A stretch of DNA of 64,000 bases from Nitrososphaerota archaeon (GTDB taxonomy: Archaea > Thermoproteota > Nitrososphaeria > Nitrososphaerales > Nitrosopumilaceae). The stretch covers positions 21,255 through 85,254 of the forward strand of contig JAJPGU010000005.1 of NCBI GenBank assembly GCA_021325615.1. The letters are read 5' to 3'. The notes below the pieces were generated by a model. The model had not been told where the DNA came from and ran no database searches. It saw nothing but the letters and a program-made list of their open reading frames with translations. The position numbers and the translations under genes were made by a program. Within the stretch, counting starts at the first letter, position 1. Each line of letters begins with the position of its first letter. This document shows positions 26,588 through 34,728 of the stretch, piece after piece.

Positions 26588-28294
26588 TTGGACGACGATG
26601 TAAGAAAGGCAATCCGCGGGATAGCACTACTCAACGCGTCCGAGCACGACGGCAAGACGCGGAACGACTCGGTGATTTCAAAGGTTCTGGGCTCAAGGCC
26701 CGAGCTCAAGCAGAGGATAAAGGAGATAATCCCGCTGATTTCCGAGGTCGTCTCCGAGGTCAACTCGATACCCCACGCGACGCAGAAGGCAGAGCTCGAG
26801 TCCTCCTTCCCCGAGCTGCTTGCTGCCAAGCCCAAGCAGGAGAGGACCGGGCTGCCTCCGCTTGAGGGTGCCGAGCAGGGCAGCGTGGTAACAAGGTTCC
26901 CGCCCGAGCCCAACGGCTACCCCCACATCGGGCACGCCAAGGCCGCGATAATAGACGAGGAGTACGCAAGGATGTACGGGGGAAAGCTCATCTTCCGCTT
27001 TGACGACACCAACCCCGAGAACGAGCGCCTCGAGTACTATGCCGCAATAAAGGTGGGCCTTGACTGGCTCGGGGTAAGGTACGACAGGGTCAAGAACACG
27101 TCAGACGACATGGAAGTCATCTACAAAAAGGCGGAGGAGTTCATCAATGCGGGCCACGCCTATGTCTGCACCTGCAACAAGGAGGCAATAAGCAAGAACA
27201 GGCGCGAGATGAAGGCCTGCAAGTGCAGGGCGGGAGACCTTTCCCAGAACCTCAAGAGGTGGTCCGACATGTTCTCCAAGTACAAGCAGGGCGAGGCAAT
27301 AGTCCGGTTCCGGGGAAGCATGGAGTCGGAAAATACCGTGATGAGGGACCCGACGCTGCTCAGGATTATCGACGAGCCCCACCCTCTGCACAAGTCAAAG
27401 TACCGCGTCTGGCCAAACTACGACTTTGCCGTTGCAATCGAGGACAGCATGGACGGCGTGACCCATGCCTTCAGGACAAAGGAGTATGAGCTGCGAAACG
27501 AGCTCTACTACGAGATACTTGAGAGGCTCGGGATGAGGAAGCCAAGGGTACTCGAGTTTGCAAGGCTCGAGTTTGACGGGATGCCTGTCTCAAAGAGGAT
27601 CCTCAAGCCGCTGGTACAGGACGGAAAGGTCTCAGGGTATGACGACCCAAGGCTGCCCACGCTTGAGGCGATGAGGAGGAGGGGCATTGTGCCCGAGGCG
27701 ATAAGAAAGTTTGTCCTCTCGCTGAGCTTTACAAAATCCGACACGCTTGCCCCGTTTGACACGCTCGAGTCCTTCAACCGCAAGATAATCGACGCTACAA
27801 GCATCCGGCTCTTTCTTGCCACAAACCCCGCGCGCCTCACCGTGACCAACAACGCGCTCAGGGAGGTCGAGATACCAAACCACCCGCAGAAAGACATGGG
27901 AAAAAGAAAGGTCGAGGTCGACGGCACCTTCTTCATTCCGGGAGACGACGCAAGGCAGCTCAAGGCGGGCGACGAGCTGAGGCTGCTCGAACTTTACAAC
28001 ATCAGGATAACAAAGGCCGGCCCGCAGCTTGAGGCCGAGATGACCGGCACGGATTTCAGGTCCGAGATTCCAAAAGTCCAGTGGGTTCCGGCCCAGGGAG
28101 CAGTCAAGATAGAGGTGCTGGTGCCAAAGGTGCTTTTTGTAAACGACGAGTTCAACGAGGACAGCTTGGAAACGCAGCAGGCAGTGACTGAGCCCTACTA
28201 CTTAGGATTAAATGTGGGTACTGAAATCCAGTTCGTGAGATACGGTTACTGCAGGAAGGATTCTGCAAACCAAGTGATATACACGCACAAGTGA
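26588..28294 (+). CDS. gltX: Glutamyl-tRNA synthetase, archaeal type
   Basis: The 568-residue class I synthetase charges tRNA-Glu. The HIGH motif is PNGYPHIGHAKA and the KMSKS-like motif is MPVSKRIL. An archaeal-style N-terminal extension of about 100 residues precedes the catalytic core and the C-terminal part is a beta-barrel domain like GlnRS. The TTG start follows the prenyl synthase stop directly. The stop overlaps the GTG of the next gene. Confidence 0.95.
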   Translation: MDDDVRKAIRGIALLNASEHDGKTRNDSVISKVLGSRPELKQRIKEIIPLISEVVSEVNSIPHATQKAELESSFPELLAAKPKQERTGLPPLEGAEQGSVVTRFPPEPNGYPHIGHAKAAIIDEEYARMYGGKLIFRFDDTNPENERLEYYAAIKVGLDWLGVRYDRVKNTSDDMEVIYKKAEEFINAGHAYVCTCNKEAISKNRREMKACKCRAGDLSQNLKRWSDMFSKYKQGEAIVRFRGSMESENTVMRDPTLLRIIDEPHPLHKSKYRVWPNYDFAVAIEDSMDGVTHAFRTKEYELRNELYYEILERLGMRKPRVLEFARLEFDGMPVSKRILKPLVQDGKVSGYDDPRLPTLEAMRRRGIVPEAIRKFVLSLSFTKSDTLAPFDTLESFNRKIIDATSIRLFLATNPARLTVTNNALREVEIPNHPQKDMGKRKVEVDGTFFIPGDDARQLKAGDELRLLELYNIRITKAGPQLEAEMTGTDFRSEIPKVQWVPAQGAVKIEVLVPKVLFVNDEFNEDSLETQQAVTEPYYLGLNVGTEIQFVRYGYCRKDSANQVIYTHK

Positions 28295-29160
28295 AGAAAA
28301 TGAAGATTGCTAGACTGCTGAAAGAAAATATGGAAACATATGGCTTTGTCGACGGCGACAAGGTCCTGACAAGGGAGAGCATGACCTCCCAGACCGGAGT
28401 GCCAATCCCGCAGGGAATAAAGGAATTCCTCTTTGACGGGTGGTACGACGAAATGAAAAAGAGGGCGCCCGGCCTAAATTATGAGAACAAGATTTCCGAG
28501 TTCAAGATACTTCCTCCCATTCCCAACCCCTCAAAAATAATCTGCCTTGCGTTCAACTACAAGGACCATGCAAAGGAGCAGAACCTCATCCCGCCGGACG
28601 AGCCTGCAATCATCATAAAGCCAAGGGGCACCCTCAACGGCGCAAGGTCAGAAATTGTCTGCCCGTCCTTTGTCTCCAAGCTCGACTATGAGATCGAGCT
28701 TGCGCTGGTAATAGGCAGGGACTGCAAGAACGTCTCGGAGGAGGAGGCAAGGAATGCCATCTTCGGCTACATGATACTAAATGACGCGTCGGCAAGGGAC
28801 ATCCAGGCAAAGGACAAGCAGTTTACCCGCGCCAAGGGATTCGACACGTTTGCACCCTGCGGCCCGTGGATAACAAGTTCCGACGAGATCCCCGACCCGC
28901 AGAACCTCAAGATGATGACCAAGGTGAACGGGACCATAAGGCAGAACTCCTCCACGTCAAACATGCACCTCAAGGTGGCCTCCATCGTATCAATCCTCAG
29001 CCGCGTCATGACCCTCGAGAAGGGGGACATCATATCCACCGGGACGCCCGCAGGGGTCATGCTCAACAAGCCAGACGCCGTCTTCCTCAAGCACGGAGAC
29101 AAGATTGAGATGGAGATCGAGCGGCTGGGAAGGCTTGAGAACACGGTAAAGTTCGTCTAG
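28291..29160 (+). CDS. Fumarylacetoacetate hydrolase-family protein
   Basis: The 289-residue protein has the FAH fold: NPSKIICLAFNYKDHAKE, PAIIIKPRGTL, the metal-binding DYEIELALVIGR (with the paired acidic residues), YMILNDASARDIQ and GDIISTGTPAGV. Family members hydrolyse or decarboxylate small oxo-acids, including oxaloacetate or acylpyruvates; the exact substrate is open. A GTG at 28291 overlaps the gltX stop; an ATG at 28300 is nearly as likely. Confidence 0.85.
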   Translation: MKKMKIARLLKENMETYGFVDGDKVLTRESMTSQTGVPIPQGIKEFLFDGWYDEMKKRAPGLNYENKISEFKILPPIPNPSKIICLAFNYKDHAKEQNLIPPDEPAIIIKPRGTLNGARSEIVCPSFVSKLDYEIELALVIGRDCKNVSEEEARNAIFGYMILNDASARDIQAKDKQFTRAKGFDTFAPCGPWITSSDEIPDPQNLKMMTKVNGTIRQNSSTSNMHLKVASIVSILSRVMTLEKGDIISTGTPAGVMLNKPDAVFLKHGDKIEMEIERLGRLENTVKFV

Positions 29161-29223
29161 GGAGATTCCAGGTTTTTCCGACCGATCACTAAATTATTAT
29201 GAGACGTGGGACGACGCAGGTCC

Positions 29224-29532
29224 ATGGGCAAGATAATCGTCTGCAAGGCAGCCGAGCTGCCGCCAGGAAGGATGCAGAAGGTGGCGGCTGACGGCAAGGA
29301 AATACTTGTTGCAAACATCAACGGCAACTTTTACGCGATGGATGACACGTGCACCCACTCGGGCGCAAGCCTGTCTGAGGGCACCATCGAGGGCAACAAC
29401 GTGGTCTGCGGATGGCACGGTGCAAAGTTTGACTGCACCACTGCAAAGCTTGCGGAATTTCCCGTAAAGATAAAGGACCTGCGCTCCTACAAAGTTGTCT
29501 TGGAGTCAGACAACATCTTCTTGGAAATGTGA
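29224..29532 (+). CDS. Rieske-type [2Fe-2S] ferredoxin
   Basis: A soluble 102-residue protein with the Rieske ligand motifs CTHSGA (C-x-H) and CGWHGA (C-x-x-H), without the extra cysteines seen in membrane bc1 Rieske proteins. It should carry electrons at modest potential to an oxygenase or reductase that is not apparent nearby. The ATG at 29224 lies about 27 bases after a TAAATTATTA box. The in-frame GTG at 29206 would fall between box and start. Confidence 0.9.
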   Translation: MGKIIVCKAAELPPGRMQKVAADGKEILVANINGNFYAMDDTCTHSGASLSEGTIEGNNVVCGWHGAKFDCTTAKLAEFPVKIKDLRSYKVVLESDNIFLEM

Positions 29533-29576
29533 TGGAACCTTTATTAAATAAGCACAATTAGTTAGCTTGATGCGTG

Positions 29577-29852
29577 ATGGCCGAAAAGAAGAACCAAAAC
29601 GTGGAAACTCTCAACTCCGCAATTTCAACCCTTGACGATATTGCCGCAAACCCATCAACCCCGAAGAACATCAAAAAGAGCCTTGCCGATCTTGTAGTAG
29701 AGCTGAAAAAGCCCGACTATTCGGTCTCCGTCCGGGCGGCAAACGCAATCAGCATCCTTGACGAGATTACGCAGGATCCCAACATGCCGTCGTATGTCAG
29801 GGTGACCCTCTGGCAGGCCGTATCGACCCTTGAGAGAATCAGGGAATCCTAA
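29577..29852 (+). CDS. UPF0147-family protein
   Basis: This 91-residue helical protein belongs to the archaeal UPF0147 family, with ISTLDDIAANPSTPKNIKK and VRAANAISILDEITQDPNMP. The function is unknown. The preceding ATTAAATAAG box supports a nearly leaderless start at the ATG, with a GTG one codon earlier. Confidence 0.88.
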   Translation: MAEKKNQNVETLNSAISTLDDIAANPSTPKNIKKSLADLVVELKKPDYSVSVRAANAISILDEITQDPNMPSYVRVTLWQAVSTLERIRES

Positions 29853-29887
29853 GATGGAATAAATTTAGTCCTGCCCAATTCCCCCCT

Positions 29888-30661
29888 GTGAAGATAGAAG
29901 AATACCTCAGCACGCTCCCCAAGTCCATAATGTCGGGAGAGGATGTGGACCTCAAGGACGACACCCTGAGGGAGATACTTGGATTTGCATCCCTTGGAAA
30001 GGGCGATGTCTTTTACCACCTTGGGTGCGGCAACGCCCACAGCATACAGATAGCCCTCGAGGAGTTTGGCGCAGCGAGGGCAGTAGGAATTGACAACAAC
30101 GAGGCAAAGGCCTCGGGTGCCAGGAAGATGCTCGAGTCAAGGGACCTCAAGGGCTGGGAGATAAGGTGCGAGGACATACTGGACTCGGACCTTTCCGACG
30201 CGACTGTCATACTTTTCTGGTTCTCCGATTTTGACATGGTCGAGAAGATGGTGCCAAAGTTTTCCAGACTTGGCGACGGCTGCAGGGTGATAACAATCTG
30301 GGGCCCGCTTCCCGGCAACCTTCCCGACAAGGTCGAGTTCCCATACATACTCAACAGGGTGCCCTTCCGCAGGGCCCCGGGGGTCAGGGAGCAGGCGATG
30401 GCAGTCTTTGGGACCGACTGCATAGACTTTGTCACTGCGTGGGAATTTGCCGAAAGGTACTCAAAGGCCGTCGCCTCAAAGAACGCCGACAATGACAGGT
30501 TCCTCACCATACTCCAGACGCTGGTGATATGGATAAACGCGTGGAACCTGGGGATCGCATGCGGCGACGAGATCCCGCCGCCGGTCAGTAGCTATTTCGG
30601 AATCCTAAAGACTTACTTTGGCATAGAGATGGAACACCTCCTGGAAAGAAGGCCTGCATAG
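29888..30661 (+). CDS. SAM-dependent methyltransferase-like protein
   Basis: The 257-residue protein has a class I methyltransferase-like nucleotide site: FYHLGCGNAHSIQIALEEFG, then the acidic VGIDNNEAKAS, CEDILDSDLSDA and VILFWFSDFDM. The last third (VIWINAWNLGIACGDEIPPP) is not typical and may bind the substrate. The first half resembles Dot1-type histone methylases in its layout, but I would not assign a substrate. GTG start; a TAAATTTAG box lies about 27 bases upstream. Confidence 0.72.
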   Translation: MKIEEYLSTLPKSIMSGEDVDLKDDTLREILGFASLGKGDVFYHLGCGNAHSIQIALEEFGAARAVGIDNNEAKASGARKMLESRDLKGWEIRCEDILDSDLSDATVILFWFSDFDMVEKMVPKFSRLGDGCRVITIWGPLPGNLPDKVEFPYILNRVPFRRAPGVREQAMAVFGTDCIDFVTAWEFAERYSKAVASKNADNDRFLTILQTLVIWINAWNLGIACGDEIPPPVSSYFGILKTYFGIEMEHLLERRPA

Positions 30662-30698
30662 AGTCATCTTTTTATTTCCAAAACGAGATAAAGGGATC

Positions 30699-31046
30699 AT
30701 GCAAGACAGGGTCAACATAAACGTCTCTGCCACCGATTATGAAGAGACAAGCAAGGCAATCATATCAGCCCTCAGAAGGCTCGAGCAGATGGTTCACGGC
30801 GAGAATGACTTTATCGTCACCGACTCGGAGTTTGCCTTTGGCTGGCACTTTTACGTGGTTTGCGTAAACCTCGCCCTTGTAAGGAAGCTTTCCGACCAGA
30901 TGGGTCCCGATTTTGAGAAGATAAAGGGCAAGACACTTGAGCACAAGTTCCTCAACTGGCTTGACCAGAAGATCCCGCGCGAGAACTGCAGAATCAAGTT
31001 TGCCCTCAAGGAAGAGATGGAATCAAGCAAGTACGGAATATTCTAG
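30699..31046 (+). CDS. Conserved-looking small protein, function unknown
   Basis: A soluble 115-residue protein that I do not recognise. It starts with a beta strand (NINVSATDYEE), then helix SKAIISALRRLEQMV, a FGWHFYVVCVNLALV core and a basic end. The TTTTTATTTCC box about 27 bases upstream and normal codon use support a real gene with its own promoter. Confidence 0.7.
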   Translation: MQDRVNINVSATDYEETSKAIISALRRLEQMVHGENDFIVTDSEFAFGWHFYVVCVNLALVRKLSDQMGPDFEKIKGKTLEHKFLNWLDQKIPRENCRIKFALKEEMESSKYGIF

Positions 31047-31114
31047 GATTCCAGCCGCGGGCAACCCCTGAAAAACCGGAACCTTATATGCCAACTGCAG
31101 TCTAACCCATACGA

Positions 31115-31504
31115 TTGCCAGAAGAAAACAAGCCGGACCGCTCAAACGAATACCTTGCAAACGAGCGCACCTTCCTTGCATGGCTCCGCACCTGCATAGC
31201 CCTCATGGGGCTCGGCTTTGTGGTGGCAAGGTTCAGCCTCTTCCTGCGCGAGTTTAGCATCATCACAAAGATCAAGGAAGTTCCAGCGGGGTCTGCTACA
31301 AACTCGCTTTCCGCCATTCTTGGCATGGCAATGATAGGGCTCGGCGTGGCCCTGCTTGTCTATTCGCTTGCAAACTACGTATCCGCACAGAAGGCCATTG
31401 CAGAGGGGAGGTACATGCCAAGGCACAACATAATGTATGTGGCAACCGCAGGCCTTGCCGTGTTTGGTGCAATCGTCATATTCTACCTCATCCTGCTTTC
31501 CTGA
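31115..31504 (+). CDS. DUF202-family membrane protein
   Basis: The 129-residue protein has the DUF202/YidH signature NEYLANERTFLAWLRTCIALMGLGFVVA and three predicted transmembrane helices. Similar domains occur in vacuolar transporter chaperone proteins, but the function of the stand-alone form is unknown. TTG start; a CTTATATG box about 28 bases upstream fits a leaderless message. Confidence 0.87.
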   Translation: MPEENKPDRSNEYLANERTFLAWLRTCIALMGLGFVVARFSLFLREFSIITKIKEVPAGSATNSLSAILGMAMIGLGVALLVYSLANYVSAQKAIAEGRYMPRHNIMYVATAGLAVFGAIVIFYLILLS

Positions 31505-31515
31505 CCGGCAGGGTG

Positions 31516-32031
31516 CTAGTGGCCCATGTGCTGGGCCGACTGGAACTCCATGAACTGCTGGATGGCCGCAACAAGCCCGGTGTCGTTTGTTGTCAGGGTG
31601 AGGACGGACCCCCCGTCGATGTCCCTTATCGAATAACGTATGAGGTCCTTTTTTGCCGCCATGACGTCAGTCCCCGGCACCTGTTCCGCATGGATGTAGA
31701 AGGGCCGAGTAAAGTTGCCCTCCGAGAACTCCCTCTGTATGTCCCGCACATGCGACCTTATCTCCCGTATGGTGGCCGTGTCGCTCATGTTTGTCGACAT
31801 TATAATTATCTCGCCCCCGGTCGGCGTGGCGGCAAAGTGGTGGTGGATGGCCATCTGGTTGAATCCCATCCCAATGTCTCCCCGCTCGAGCATCGCGGTC
31901 TGGTTGAATGATCCCGTCCCGTTTTCCGGCATTGTGACACGGGAGGGGCCGGGAAGCAAAAGGAGCGCGGCGGCAAGCACTACGGCTGCTGCGGTAAAGA
32001 TGGCAGCCAGGTTTTTCAGTTTCAACGACAA
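31516..32031 (-). CDS. Membrane-anchored extracytoplasmic protein, function unknown
   Basis: A single N-terminal hydrophobic helix (IFTAAAVVLAAALLLLPG) is followed by about 140 extracytoplasmic residues rich in Met, Asn, Gln and His, including NQMAIHHHFAAT. The HHH and surrounding Met residues could bind copper or another metal; this is inference only. Starts at TTG 32031 or 32025; a TTTCATATC box centred near 32053 slightly favours 32025. It is last in line after the nitroreductase gene but probably has its own promoter. Confidence 0.65.
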   Translation of the reverse strand: MSLKLKNLAAIFTAAAVVLAAALLLLPGPSRVTMPENGTGSFNQTAMLERGDIGMGFNQMAIHHHFAATPTGGEIIIMSTNMSDTATIREIRSHVRDIQREFSEGNFTRPFYIHAEQVPGTDVMAAKKDLIRYSIRDIDGGSVLTLTTNDTGLVAAIQQFMEFQSAQHMGH

Positions 32032-32068
32032 GACCGTCCTGCTAGACTTGATATGAAATTTTGCACCC

Positions 32069-32593
32069 TCATTCCATCATGTGGAGCAGGTCTGCCGCCC
32101 CCCGCGTGGTCTTTTCATCAGGTTTCCTGCTGCCGTGCCCCACGGGCAGCATCGCGACAGGCCTGAGCCCCGGAGCAAGGCCTAGGGCCTGGGACACCTT
32201 CTTCTCATCGAACGCGCCTATCCAGACTGTTGCAAGCCCGAGCGCCGTTATGGCAAGCTGGCAGTACGCGGCGGCTATTGTCGCATCCTGGACCGAGAAG
32301 AGCTGCGACCTCTCCCCATACTTGTGCTCAGAGCGGGACGGGTTTGCACAGAAGACAAGCACCAGGGGCGCCTGTGCGACCGATTCCTGGTCGTGCGCCG
32401 CATCCGAGAGCCGCCTCCTGGATTCCGACTTGCGCACGCCATACACCTCATAGGTCTGCAGGCCGCCAGACGACGGGGCCATGTCACAGGCCTCCATCAT
32501 CATTCCAACCTGCTTGTCAGAAACAACACCGCTTGTAAAACTGCGGACTGACCTTCTCTGCCCCAAAAGGCGGAAGAACGGGCCGCCTTCCAT
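32069..32593 (-). CDS. Nitroreductase-family flavoprotein
   Basis: The 174-residue protein has the nitroreductase pattern: an N-terminal FMN phosphate site RRSVRSF, APSSGGLQTYEVY, and a C-terminal GLATVWIGAFDEKKV followed by AMLPVGHG. Such proteins use FMN and NAD(P)H to reduce nitro groups, quinones or flavins; the substrate is unknown. The ATG at 32593 overlaps the stop of the upstream UspA gene (TGATG), showing operon coupling. Confidence 0.87.
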   Translation of the reverse strand: MEGGPFFRLLGQRRSVRSFTSGVVSDKQVGMMMEACDMAPSSGGLQTYEVYGVRKSESRRRLSDAAHDQESVAQAPLVLVFCANPSRSEHKYGERSQLFSVQDATIAAAYCQLAITALGLATVWIGAFDEKKVSQALGLAPGLRPVAMLPVGHGSRKPDEKTTRGAADLLHMME

Positions 32594-33024
32594 CACTTGG
32601 CCACCAGTACCGGAATTGCGGACCTGTGGAGGACGGAATAGGCTACGCTTCCAAGGAGCAGGCCCCTGACCGGGCCCAGCCCCCTTGAAGACATTACTAT
32701 GATATCAAACCTCTTCTTGCTTGCAAACTTGGCGATGTCGTCTGCGGTTACGTCGCCTTCGACAATCTTATCGGCAAACTCTATGCCCTGCCGTGCACAG
32801 CGGACCTTGGCGTCATACATGAACTTGCCCATCTGGCGGAGGGTTTCCTTCCGGTACGGGCCCCAGACCCGGGGTCCCGAGATTGGCAGGTAGAACGGTA
32901 TCACAAAGAGTCCTGTCACCGTCGCGCCGCACTGCCTTGCCAGGTACACCGCCAGGTCAAGACCCCTTAGCGAGTTTTTCGAGCCGTCCAGCGGCACAAG
33001 TATCCTTGAAATTTTTTTGGCCAT
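32593..33024 (-). CDS. Universal stress protein, UspA family
   Basis: The 143-residue protein has the UspA fold: ILVPLDGSKNSLRGLDLAVYLA, a DIIVMSSRGLGPVRGLLLGSVAYSVL block with the ATP-binding G-2x-G-9x-G(S/T)-like pattern, and IPVLVAK at the end. It probably binds ATP and acts in stress. I start it at the ATG at 33024, two bases after the stop of the small His/Cys-rich gene. The longer frame upstream is a shadow. Confidence 0.9.
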   Translation of the reverse strand: MAKKISRILVPLDGSKNSLRGLDLAVYLARQCGATVTGLFVIPFYLPISGPRVWGPYRKETLRQMGKFMYDAKVRCARQGIEFADKIVEGDVTADDIAKFASKKRFDIIVMSSRGLGPVRGLLLGSVAYSVLHRSAIPVLVAK

Positions 33025-33026
33025 GC

Positions 33027-33158
33027 CTATTTGGCGTGGACCTTGTGGCGCTTGCCGTCGGGGTGGACGCACTCGTCGCCGGTGTGCTTGTGCTTTGACC
33101 TGTCATGTCCCTTGTGGTGCTCATCTTCGCAGTCGCACGGCCTTTCTTTTGTATCCAT
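33027..33158 (-). CDS. Small His/Cys-rich, probable metal-binding protein
   Basis: Forty-three residues, with three Cys and eight His among many Asp, Glu and Lys (CDCEDEHHKGHDRSKHKH, then CVHPDGKRHKVH). Such a composition suggests binding of Cu, Zn or Ni. A CTTTAATAG box centred near 33188 places transcription start almost at the ATG at 33158; an ATG at 33170 would add four residues. It heads an operon with UspA and the nitroreductase. Confidence 0.55.
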   Translation of the reverse strand: MDTKERPCDCEDEHHKGHDRSKHKHTGDECVHPDGKRHKVHAK

Positions 33159-33280
33159 ATGCCCCAACATGGCTCCTGAACTATTAAAGAGGGCGAAGAT
33201 TCTCACCGGTGAACTTTGCGCAAACTGCCAACTACCAAATGCACCATGGAGGGGGCTTGGAATAATCCCTTGGGCGCGGC

Positions 33281-33895
33281 CTAGTGGAGGAGCCGCCCGT
33301 ACCCCACAATGCCGTTTTCGTTTACGTTCCAGACTGCCGGCTTGATCCACAGGTCGCCGCTTGCATCCGCCTCAAGATAGAGCGTAGGCAGCACGTTTGA
33401 GGGGGGCGCCTGGAGGGATGCAGGTCCGGCAAAGGCCTCCCCTGTCATCATGTTGTACATGCTTCCATGGCACGGGCACTCGCCGCGTTTCCTGCCGTCC
33501 TGGGGCCAGTACTTCCAGAGGCACCAGAGGTGCAGGCACACCATGCTGTACACACGAAAGGCCGAGACGTCGTTTACCGACCCGCCCATCTCCTGGGGAA
33601 GCCTCACAAACTGCCACTTTTTGAACGCCTCCTGGTTCAGTACCGGATCATCGGTTGACGGGTATGTTATTACCTCCGAGCTGTTAACCGGAAAAGTCTT
33701 GACGTTGGCAGTGGTCCCGTCCGGGAGCATCACCTTTACCTTTGAAGGCACAATATTTGACGGGTTGGGCATGAACTGCCCCCAGGGGACAAAGGGTGCA
33801 AACGATAGCGCGACGCTGCCCGCTGCCATCAGTTTCAAAAAGTCCCTTCTTGTCAGCGTACCCCTAGTGTCTGGGTGGACTTCGGATTCTGCCAT
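33281..33895 (-). CDS. Tat-exported Rieske [2Fe-2S] protein
   Basis: The 204-residue protein starts with a twin-arginine signal (LTRRDFLK, residues 14-21) and one hydrophobic helix, so it is exported folded and may stay anchored. The cluster motifs are CLHLWC (C120, H122, C125) and CPCHG (C140, C142, H143). These include the extra cysteine pair that forms a disulfide in high-potential bc1-type Rieske proteins. It could be the Rieske subunit of a quinol-oxidizing complex III in the electron chain fed by ammonia oxidation. No cytochrome b gene is adjacent. Confidence 0.9.
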   Translation of the reverse strand: MAESEVHPDTRGTLTRRDFLKLMAAGSVALSFAPFVPWGQFMPNPSNIVPSKVKVMLPDGTTANVKTFPVNSSEVITYPSTDDPVLNQEAFKKWQFVRLPQEMGGSVNDVSAFRVYSMVCLHLWCLWKYWPQDGRKRGECPCHGSMYNMMTGEAFAGPASLQAPPSNVLPTLYLEADASGDLWIKPAVWNVNENGIVGYGRLLH

Positions 33896-33913
33896 GCGTC
33901 ATCCCCGAAAATT

Positions 33914-33943
33914 ATGAGAACGTGGTAAATTTCTGGTTCTCAT
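33914..33943. promoter_or_regulatory. Inverted repeat flanking the TATA box of the Rieske gene
   Basis: ATGAGAAC (33914-33921) and GTTCTCAT (33936-33943) are perfect 8-bp arms. Between them, on the minus strand, lies GAAATTTA, a TATA-like box about 27 bases from a start that would leave a 7-base leader. An operator enclosing the core promoter is a plausible reading. Confidence 0.45.
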
Positions 33944-34040
33944 TGTCAAGTTATCTTTCGCAAAAATGTGATTTAAATTTCGATTAACAAAGTTATTCCA
34001 TCTGCACTTTAACAAGTGGCTGGACAAGTGTCAATTCGTT

Positions 34041-34058
34041 ATTTGCAGAACTGCAAAT
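34041..34058. repeat. Palindrome at the 3' end of a small membrane gene
   Basis: ATTTGCAG (34041-34048) and CTGCAAAT (34051-34058) form a perfect inverted repeat with a two-base centre, abutting the stop codon of the minus-strand gene. It could act as a terminator hairpin or as a protein-binding site. Confidence 0.35.
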
Positions 34059-34324
34059 CATGATCTGACTTTTATATTCTTCTTTATCTCGTCGCCTATC
34101 AGGATGGCCCCTATGGCAGAGCACAGGAGTACGCCTCCCCCAATGGCAATGTAGACAAAGACCCGCACAATGTGCTCACCAATGGACTGGTCAAACATTT
34201 CTTTTTGATTGCATTTGCATCTTTTTATCTCTGGATTAACTTTGTTATCCGTCACATTGGCGCCGACTTTGCGCGGCCCGGCCGTCTTAGGTTCAACCAA
34301 AAAGGAATCCCGACTGCCAGACAT
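34058..34324 (-). CDS. Single-helix small membrane protein
   Basis: The 88-residue product has a charged N-terminal half with a CKC motif and one long C-terminal hydrophobic stretch (IVRVFVYIAIGGGVLLCSAIGAILI) ending GDEIKKNIK. I do not recognise it. A TTTTATATC box about 27 bases upstream supports a leaderless start. Its tail resembles that of the neighbouring gene at 34418-34615. Confidence 0.6.
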   Translation of the reverse strand: MSGSRDSFLVEPKTAGPRKVGANVTDNKVNPEIKRCKCNQKEMFDQSIGEHIVRVFVYIAIGGGVLLCSAIGAILIGDEIKKNIKVRS

Positions 34325-34417
34325 GCAGGCAACCCATATTGAAGATATAAAATTGTGACATAATATGGTTAATCCAGCCTTAACTATGATCAGGACAAAT
34401 CATATGACAGAAAAGAC

Positions 34418-34615
34418 TTGGCCAAGGCAACCTATTACGGCGGAATCGCGGTGATGTCAGCCGGGTTTCTATTCCTGGTATTCCGCGAGTATCTCAACCA
34501 CCACATATCTTCGGGGGCGGTGGGAGGCGCAATCGCTGCAGTAATAGTGGTTGGCGCCATCCTGATTGCATTTGCAGACGAGATAAAAAAGCCCATTTCC
34601 AAAAAAACGCATTAG
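34418..34615 (+). CDS. Two-helix small membrane protein, candidate AmoX-like
   Basis: The 65-residue product has two hydrophobic helices (GGIAVMSAGFLFLVF and AVGGAIAAVIVVGAILIAFA) and a basic tail with DEIKKPISKK. Ammonia-oxidizing archaea carry a small amo-associated membrane gene (amoX) beside amoA, and size, topology and place fit. However, this gene is convergent with amoA and I could not confirm the sequence, so the link is tentative. Starts at TTG. Confidence 0.5.
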   Translation: MAKATYYGGIAVMSAGFLFLVFREYLNHHISSGAVGGAIAAVIVVGAILIAFADEIKKPISKKTH

Positions 34616-34728
34616 AACGTACTGGGTTTTACCATATTCGTCCCTTGTTTCCTTATAAAAGCCGCTTTAAGGTTCCAGTCTTACGTATTCCGTACCTCGC
34701 AAAATAAAATAAAAAGATTGGGATTGAC

